Shown: positions 6,545 through 11,040 of the stretch, one piece after another | Layout of the letters: every line of letters starts with the position of its first letter | How positions within the stretch are numbered: the stretch's first letter is position 1 | Assembly: GCA_947173865.1 (NCBI GenBank) | Contig: CAMWGS010000044.1 | Location: 1 to 11,040, forward strand | DNA from: an uncultured Ruminococcus sp. | GTDB taxonomy: Bacteria; Bacillota; Clostridia; Oscillospirales; Ruminococcaceae | Length of the DNA stretch: 11,040 bases | Reading direction: 5' to 3' | Position numbers and translations under genes: made by a program | Notes under the pieces: generated by a model | What the model saw: only the letters and a program-made list of their open reading frames with translations | Told to the model about the DNA's origin: nothing | Databases searched by the model: none

Positions 6545-7402
6545 TTATTCAATTCCTGCCTGCTGTTTTGCAGCAGTGAGAGTATTTTTCATAAGCATTG
6601 AAATTGTCATAGGACCTACACCACCAGGGACGGGAGTTATGTAAGACGCTTTCTTTTCAGCCGATTCAAAGTCAACGTCTCCGCAGAGTTTTCCGTTTTC
6701 GTCACGGTTCATGCCTACGTCGATTACAACCGCACCTTCCTTAATCATATCGCCCGTAACAAATTTTGCACGTCCTATTGCAACAACAAGAATATCTGCA
6801 CCGAGACAAATTTCCTTGAGATTCTTTGTCTTTGAATGACATATTGTAACAGTTCCGTTTTTCTGAAGAAGAAGCATAGCCTGCGGTTTGCCTACAATGT
6901 TACTTCTGCCGATTACAACACACTGTTTACCTGTTATATCAGTTCCCGTACTTTCGATAAGTCTCATAACTCCGGCAGGAGTACAAGGCAGGAAAGAATA
7001 GTTTCCTATCATGATGTGTCCGACGTTTACAGGGTGGAAAGCGTCAACGTCCTTAGCAGGTGAAATTGCATTGATAACTGCTGTTTCGTCAATGTGCGAC
7101 GGGAGAGGAAGCTGTACAAGTATACCATTTACTCTGTCGTCACGGTTGAGAACGTTTACGAGGTCGAGGAGCTGTTCCTGAGTTGTATTTTCGTCAAGAG
7201 CGTACTCGAAAGACTGGAATCCCACTTCTTCACAGGCTTTTTTCTTGTTGTTAACATAAACTCTTGAAGCCTGATTGTTACCGACAATTACAACCGCAAG
7301 ACCGACTTTAAGTCCCTTTTCCTCTCTGAGCTGTGCTGTTTCAGTGGCTACTTCTGCCTTTACAGCGGCAGAAACTTCTTTTCCGTTAATAATCTGTGCC
7401 AT
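6545..7402 (-). CDS. folD: Bifunctional methylenetetrahydrofolate dehydrogenase / methenyltetrahydrofolate cyclohydrolase
   Basis: FolD interconverts 5,10-methylene-, 5,10-methenyl- and 10-formyl-tetrahydrofolate with NADP, in the cytoplasm, supplying one-carbon units for purines and formyl-methionine. The 285-residue protein has normal family length. It shows the active-site Tyr49 and Lys53 in YVNNKKKAC, Gln97 in GILVQLPLP, Asp120 in KDVDAFHP, the nucleotide-binding motif [11 protein letters not shown] (163-173) and the C-terminal signature [10 protein letters not shown] (257-266). The start chosen is the ATG at 7402, nine bases after a perfect AGGAGG (7412-7417); an upstream in-frame extension to 7459 lacks support. 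The start lies inside the 3' end of lgt (17-base overlap), so translation is probably coupled. It is the last gene of its operon. Confidence 0.97.
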   Translation of the reverse strand: MAQIINGKEVSAAVKAEVATETAQLREEKGLKVGLAVVIVGNNQASRVYVNNKKKACEEVGFQSFEYALDENTTQEQLLDLVNVLNRDDRVNGILVQLPLPSHIDETAVINAISPAKDVDAFHPVNVGHIMIGNYSFLPCTPAGVMRLIESTGTDITGKQCVVIGRSNIVGKPQAMLLLQKNGTVTICHSKTKNLKEICLGADILVVAIGRAKFVTGDMIKEGAVVIDVGMNRDENGKLCGDVDFESAEKKASYITPVPGGVGPMTISMLMKNTLTAAKQQAGIE

Positions 7403-8438
7403 TTTCATTTTCCTCCTGAATGTTTTCTTTCGGTGTACTTTCATCACCGTTATTATCAATTATTTCGTCATGTTCTTCATCGTCGTCACCATGTCTGAGC
7501 CGTTTTGCTTCTTCAAGCAGATTCCTTGATTCTTCCGTATTACAATAAAGGACATATCTTTCAGGGTCACGCTTTACCCCGAAAAACATGATAATCTGTA
7601 TTACTACCGACACTATGCATATTACAAGTGAAAGCATCTGTGAGAATCTTATATTTCCTGCCATAAGACTGTCTGTGCGTAGTCCTTCGACAACAAATCT
7701 TTCCGCACCATACCAAGCCATATACATAAGAAGAATCTGTCCGTCATACTTACGGCGTTTGGAATAGGTTGATATAAGCAGAAACCCGAGCAGACACCAA
7801 ACTGATTCGTACAGAAAACATGGGTGAACGGGTTGCAGATAGTCAATGTCAAAATTGAGCATACTGCCGTCAGCATAAGTTGTATTGCGGAAAATAGTAT
7901 CCTGAATAGTACCGCCTGTCATACCGAAAATACTTCCCGTATTAGTGCCGAAAGCTTCCTGATTGACAAAATTTCCCCATCGTCCTATTCCCTGCCCTAT
8001 CAGAAAACCCAGTACCGTTATGTCAAGCATGGGCAGAAATTTCACTTTCCTTATCTTACATATCAGAAGTCCGACTATTACCGCTCCTATTATACCGCCG
8101 TAAATCGCAAGACCGCCGTTCCTTGTGTTGATAATTGCTTTGAAGTTCCCTTTGTAGTCGTCCCAGTTCAGTATTACATAATAGGCTCTTGCTCCTACTA
8201 TTCCGCCAAGCACACCGCCTATTATAGCGTCAATAGCTCTTTCACCGTCAAGTCCGAAACGTTTCATTTTAGGCATGACATAAATAAGTGCAAGTATTAG
8301 ACCGAATGTTATAATAAGACCGTACCATTGTATATCTATTCCGAATATTGTGAAAGCAGTCGGATTTATATGAAAAGTCCAGTCAAGGCGTGGGAACTGT
8401 ATTTCAAAAGAGTCGGTTATAGCCTGAACATCATTCAT
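7386..8438 (-). CDS. lgt: Phosphatidylglycerol-prolipoprotein diacylglyceryl transferase
   Basis: Lgt transfers diacylglycerol from phosphatidylglycerol to the lipobox cysteine of prolipoproteins in the cytoplasmic membrane, the first step of lipoprotein maturation. The 350-residue protein has about seven hydrophobic segments and the family signatures: [13 protein letters not shown] (107-119), [17 protein letters not shown] (148-164), HPCFLYES (205-212) and [13 protein letters not shown] (244-256). Both arginine-bearing motifs (GRWGNF and EGLRTD) are intact. Tyr113 stands in the motif where E. coli Lgt has its essential His103. A hydrophilic, very acidic tail (about 300-350) extends beyond the usual core. 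Start ATG 8438 has AGGGAG six bases upstream, better than TTG at 8456. It overlaps the ymfH stop by 8 bases, and its own tail contains the folD ribosome binding site. Confidence 0.96.
   Translation of the reverse strand: MNDVQAITDSFEIQFPRLDWTFHINPTAFTIFGIDIQWYGLIITFGLILALIYVMPKMKRFGLDGERAIDAIIGGVLGGIVGARAYYVILNWDDYKGNFKAIINTRNGGLAIYGGIIGAVIVGLLICKIRKVKFLPMLDITVLGFLIGQGIGRWGNFVNQEAFGTNTGSIFGMTGGTIQDTIFRNTTYADGSMLNFDIDYLQPVHPCFLYESVWCLLGFLLISTYSKRRKYDGQILLMYMAWYGAERFVVEGLRTDSLMAGNIRFSQMLSLVICIVSVVIQIIMFFGVKRDPERYVLYCNTEESRNLLEEAKRLRHGDDDEEHDEIIDNNGDESTPKENIQEENENGTDY
7412..7417 (-). promoter_or_regulatory. folD ribosome binding site inside the lgt coding tail
   Basis: A perfect AGGAGG on the minus strand is read as part of the Gln-Glu-Glu codons of the Lgt C-terminus. 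It is nine bases before the folD ATG at 7402 and decides that start over the in-frame upstream extension. Confidence 0.85.
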
Positions 8439-9714
8439 TTTCTGCTCCCTCAACAACGGACATCACAAGCTTATCCTTGTCAAGTTCCCTGCGTACATGG
8501 TCAAGAACTACGTCACTTGTCATTTCTGAAACTGTATTTATTATATCATAAGGTTCTGCTTCTGCCATATATGCACCGAGCATCATACTTGCAACAGCTT
8601 CAACGTTGTTAAGCTGTCGTATAAGTGAGCCGTACATGGATTTTTTGATTCTCTGGAAATCCTTTTCATTTATACCTTCCGTCAGCATACGTTCCACTTC
8701 GGAAACAACAGAATCCCTTACTTTTTTCGGGTCGTTTGACTCTCCTGCAAAAATCACCGAAAAATATCCGTCACCGCAGAAAACCTCAGCACCGAAACTT
8801 GAATTAATAACTTCTTCTTTAAGAAGTTTCTGATACATATCGGAAGATGCGTCTGTAATAAGAGCGGAGGCAATACTGAGTGCTATATTTTTTGTAAGCC
8901 TTTCCTGTCCGTTGCAAGCCCCGCACTTATAGCCGATATGGAAAACAGGTGTGCCGACAGGCTGTGTTTCGTATATTTCAGACTGCACTATACTATCTGG
9001 TTCGTCGGGGAAAACTGTTTCAAGTCCCTTGTCCTCACACTCTTTGAGGTACTCGTCACATATTGTAAGAACTTCGTCAGCCTTTATATTTCCCGCAATT
9101 GAAAGAACCATATTATTGAGATTATAGAATGTATTGTAGCACTTGTACAGCAAATCCGCATCAATCTGTGCTATACTCTCTATAGTTCCCGCAATGTCGA
9201 TTTTTACAGGGTGATTATGGTACATACATCGGAGCATATTGAAAAATACTCTCCATTCGGGATTATCGTTTGTCATCTGAATTTCCTGACCTATAATTCC
9301 CTGTTCCTTGTCTACACTTGCCTTAGTAAAATACGGCTTCTGTACAAAATCAAGCAGTATCTTCAATGACTCCTGATAATTCTTTGAACAGCTGAACAAA
9401 TAGCACGTTCTGTCAAAAGAAGTGTAAGCGTTTCCGTTTGCACCTGTCTTTGCATAAAGTTCAAATACGTCGCAGTCCTCATTCTCAAAAAGCTTATGTT
9501 CAAGAAAATGTGCTATTCCCTCAGGAACGACCGTATATTCCTCATCGTCACGCATCTTGAACATTGTATTAACAGAACCGTATTTCGTTCCGAAAAGTGC
9601 TTCTGTACTGCTGAAACCTTCCATTTCACATATATATATATCAAGACCGCTCTTATGCTTTACGTGTATACAGCTGTCGCCTGTACGCGAACTTGTGATA
9701 ACATTTTTTTCCAT
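8431..9714 (-). CDS. ymfH: M16 family zinc peptidase, YmfH-like (catalytic member of the pair)
   Basis: A 427-residue cytoplasmic protein of the M16 (pitrilysin/insulinase) family. It keeps the inverted zinc motif HFLEH (His69, Glu72, His73) and the downstream glutamates Glu137 and Glu144, spaced seven residues apart as in M16 enzymes, so it should be catalytically competent. The GANGNAYTSFDRTCY segment (91-105) is typical of this branch. Homologues are commonly annotated as EF-P 5-aminopentanol modification-associated protein YfmH (ymfH in Bacillus subtilis); the substrate is unknown to me. The ATG at 9714 overlaps the TAA of the preceding gene by one base, with AAGGAGG ten bases upstream. 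Its stop overlaps the lgt start by 8 bases. It probably forms a heterodimer with the preceding inactive homologue, which is inference from M16 heterodimers such as mitochondrial processing peptidase. Confidence 0.88.
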   Translation of the reverse strand: MEKNVITSSRTGDSCIHVKHKSGLDIYICEMEGFSSTEALFGTKYGSVNTMFKMRDDEEYTVVPEGIAHFLEHKLFENEDCDVFELYAKTGANGNAYTSFDRTCYLFSCSKNYQESLKILLDFVQKPYFTKASVDKEQGIIGQEIQMTNDNPEWRVFFNMLRCMYHNHPVKIDIAGTIESIAQIDADLLYKCYNTFYNLNNMVLSIAGNIKADEVLTICDEYLKECEDKGLETVFPDEPDSIVQSEIYETQPVGTPVFHIGYKCGACNGQERLTKNIALSIASALITDASSDMYQKLLKEEVINSSFGAEVFCGDGYFSVIFAGESNDPKKVRDSVVSEVERMLTEGINEKDFQRIKKSMYGSLIRQLNNVEAVASMMLGAYMAEAEPYDIINTVSEMTSDVVLDHVRRELDKDKLVMSVVEGAENE

Positions 9715-10979
9715 TATACCTGCTCCTCCTTATCATACATAATGTATATGCTGTCAAGATTAAGTGAATTTGCAGCTCTGACTATATCGTCCTTTGTAAC
9801 ACTGCTGTATTTTTCAAATTTTTCCTGAGGTGTGAGGGTTGTACCTTCACAGAAACAGTCAAAATACCATGCTGAATATGACGACGGAGTATCACCGATT
9901 GAAGTAAGACTGTTGTCAATACTTCTTAATGCACTTTCAAATTCCTCATCTGTAATATTTCCGTTTCTGATTTCGTCGAGCTGACGTAAAATTTCCTCTT
10001 TAGCCTTTTCTATGTTCTTTCTTTCAACACCGACATCAACCATGACTGTTCCCTTTGACTGAATAACCCTGCTTGCACAGTAATAGCAAAGACTGAGTTT
10101 TTCACGTACATTCATGAAAAGCTTTGATACAGGTGTTTCACCCCATATCGTATTGAGCATCTTTACGGCATATATATTATCACAGTCCGTCTTAAAATTG
10201 AGAACCATTTTACACTGTCTTACGTCAAATTCCTCTGATTCGGTAACAACTTCATTTTTGAGTGAACTCGGATTTTTCAGTAAAGCTTTTTCGGGTACAC
10301 GTTCTATCTTTGCAAAGTTTTCACGGAACATCTCCAGTACCGACGGATTTTCTTCGGGTGCAACATAATGAATTTCTATAAGTGCGGTTCTGAGAAGATT
10401 CATATAAGCAGAATAAGCCTTTTCAGAAGTTACCGCTTCGGCGGTCTCCTTTGTACCGTAACTTGAAAACTCGGCAGGTTCGCCTTTGAAAGCGGTTTTA
10501 GTTGCCTGCGAAATAGCATAACCACGCTTGTTGTTAATTTCAGCTTCTATACGGTCAAGAAGTTCGTTTTTTGTAATTCTGAAAGATTCTTCGTCAAATT
10601 TTCCATTACTTGCGTTAGGATTGAAAATACTGTCCCTTACAACCGAAAGCATTTCTCCTTCAACATCCTCTCCGTCGATTGCATAACGGTTAAGAAGCCA
10701 TGCCGAACTTATTCCGAGAACCTGAACATCACCTCTTTTTCCAGAAAAGGAACTGAGTGAAGCACCATACAGAGAGGAAAGTTTTTCATTAAGTTCCGAA
10801 AAGGTCTTGAGACTGCCGTTTGAGTAAGTTATAACATCTGTACCCGTCAGATTGGCGGCAGCGGTATCTTCCGAAAGCTTTGTAATAAAACGTACTGTAA
10901 GGCAGGCTGTTTTGAATTTTTTATCAATAACCGACGTAAAACCAATATTTCCGACAAGCTCGGTTCTGTTATATTTCAT
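9714..10979 (-). CDS. ymfF: M16 family peptidase homologue lacking the zinc motif, YmfF-like
   Basis: A 421-residue homologue of the next gene's product with the same two-part M16 architecture, but no HxxEH motif. The corresponding region reads TYSNGSLKTFSELNEKLSSL and then YGA, as in the YmfF (also written YfmF) group of non-catalytic partners. Its likely role is to build half of the reaction chamber with the active YmfH-like subunit; this is inferred from family and adjacency. In B. subtilis the pair is encoded near ymfI, whose product acts in EF-P modification; no ymfI-like gene is in this window. ATG 10979 has GGAG (10989-10992) nine bases upstream. It is the first gene seen of the operon ending with folD. 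Confidence 0.87.
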   Translation of the reverse strand: MKYNRTELVGNIGFTSVIDKKFKTACLTVRFITKLSEDTAAANLTGTDVITYSNGSLKTFSELNEKLSSLYGASLSSFSGKRGDVQVLGISSAWLLNRYAIDGEDVEGEMLSVVRDSIFNPNASNGKFDEESFRITKNELLDRIEAEINNKRGYAISQATKTAFKGEPAEFSSYGTKETAEAVTSEKAYSAYMNLLRTALIEIHYVAPEENPSVLEMFRENFAKIERVPEKALLKNPSSLKNEVVTESEEFDVRQCKMVLNFKTDCDNIYAVKMLNTIWGETPVSKLFMNVREKLSLCYYCASRVIQSKGTVMVDVGVERKNIEKAKEEILRQLDEIRNGNITDEEFESALRSIDNSLTSIGDTPSSYSAWYFDCFCEGTTLTPQEKFEKYSSVTKDDIVRAANSLNLDSIYIMYDKEEQV

Positions 10980-10998
10980 TGTCTGACACTCCTATCAA

Positions 10999-11029
10999 AT
11001 TATATCTTTTTTTATTAACTTACATTATA
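10999..11029 (-). promoter_or_regulatory. Candidate -10 boxes upstream of ymfF
   Basis: Two perfect TATAAT hexamers lie on the minus strand, at 11024-11029 and 10999-11004. The -35 box of the first would fall outside the window. The second has no convincing -35 at 17 bases (TAATGT). The first is the likelier promoter, giving a leader of about 37 bases, but the region is A/T-rich and chance matches are possible. The operon could also begin further right. Confidence 0.35.
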
Positions 11030-11040
11030 CTATTCTGTAT

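Noticed and set aside
7403..7459. N-terminal extension of FolD to an upstream ATG
   Set aside because: The extra 19 residues ([19 protein letters not shown]) are not typical of FolD, overlap the lgt frame, and the perfect AGGAGG is placed for the ATG at 7402.
7824..8300. Plus-strand ORF of 158 codons opposite lgt
   Set aside because: It is antisense to the conserved Lgt coding frame, has no ribosome binding site of note, and its translation is Ser/Tyr/His-rich without a recognisable motif. It is a shadow frame.
8439..8456. TTG start for Lgt
   Set aside because: The codons after this TTG contain the AGGGAG that serves the ATG at 8438, which has correct spacing.

Overview
The window looks like chromosomal DNA from a low-to-moderate-GC Gram-positive anaerobe of the class Clostridia. 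A Ruminococcus-like member of the Oscillospiraceae is my best guess. This rests on the gene families present (a Cthe_2159/DUF4353-type carbohydrate-binding protein, the YmfF/YmfH peptidase pair, a Clostridia-style Lgt), strong AGGAGG-type ribosome binding sites, sigma-A promoters and intrinsic terminators. The taxonomic call is from memory of protein families, not from a search.

All eight genes are on the minus strand, so transcription runs from right to left. In transcription order there are four units. (1) A translationally coupled operon, ymfF - ymfH - lgt - folD (10979 down to 6545), with gene overlaps of 1, 8 and 17 nt. It ends in a strong terminator at 6500-6531. (2) An MBOAT acyltransferase followed by an SGNH hydrolase (6341 down to 3989), with its own promoter at 6415-6443 and a 12-bp-stem terminator at 3944-3980. 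(3) A single gene for a PP2C phosphatase with an extra C-terminal domain (3855 down to 2383), driven by a near-consensus promoter at 3898-3926. (4) A single gene for a large secreted parallel-beta-helix protein, probably a lipoprotein (2225 down to 129), ending in a terminator at 50-84. A further promoter at 13-41 points out of the left edge towards a gene that is not in the window.

Several genes concern the cell surface. Lgt attaches the lipid anchor to lipoproteins. The beta-helix protein is a candidate lipoprotein that may bind polysaccharide. The MBOAT/SGNH pair probably acylates (most likely O-acetylates) an extracellular glycan. FolD supplies one-carbon units and YmfF/YmfH are an inactive/active M16 peptidase pair associated with elongation factor P modification, so the first operon is mixed housekeeping.

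I do not see a clearly new multi-gene system. The points most worth following are the fusion of a complete PP2C domain to a C-terminal domain resembling DUF4303, the duplicated Pro-Asp-Met linkers of the beta-helix protein, the MBOAT/SGNH cassette with unknown acceptor, and the Tyr in Lgt where E. coli has an essential His. No intergenic gap exceeds about 205 bases. I saw no tRNA, rRNA, CRISPR array, insertion sequence or phage gene.
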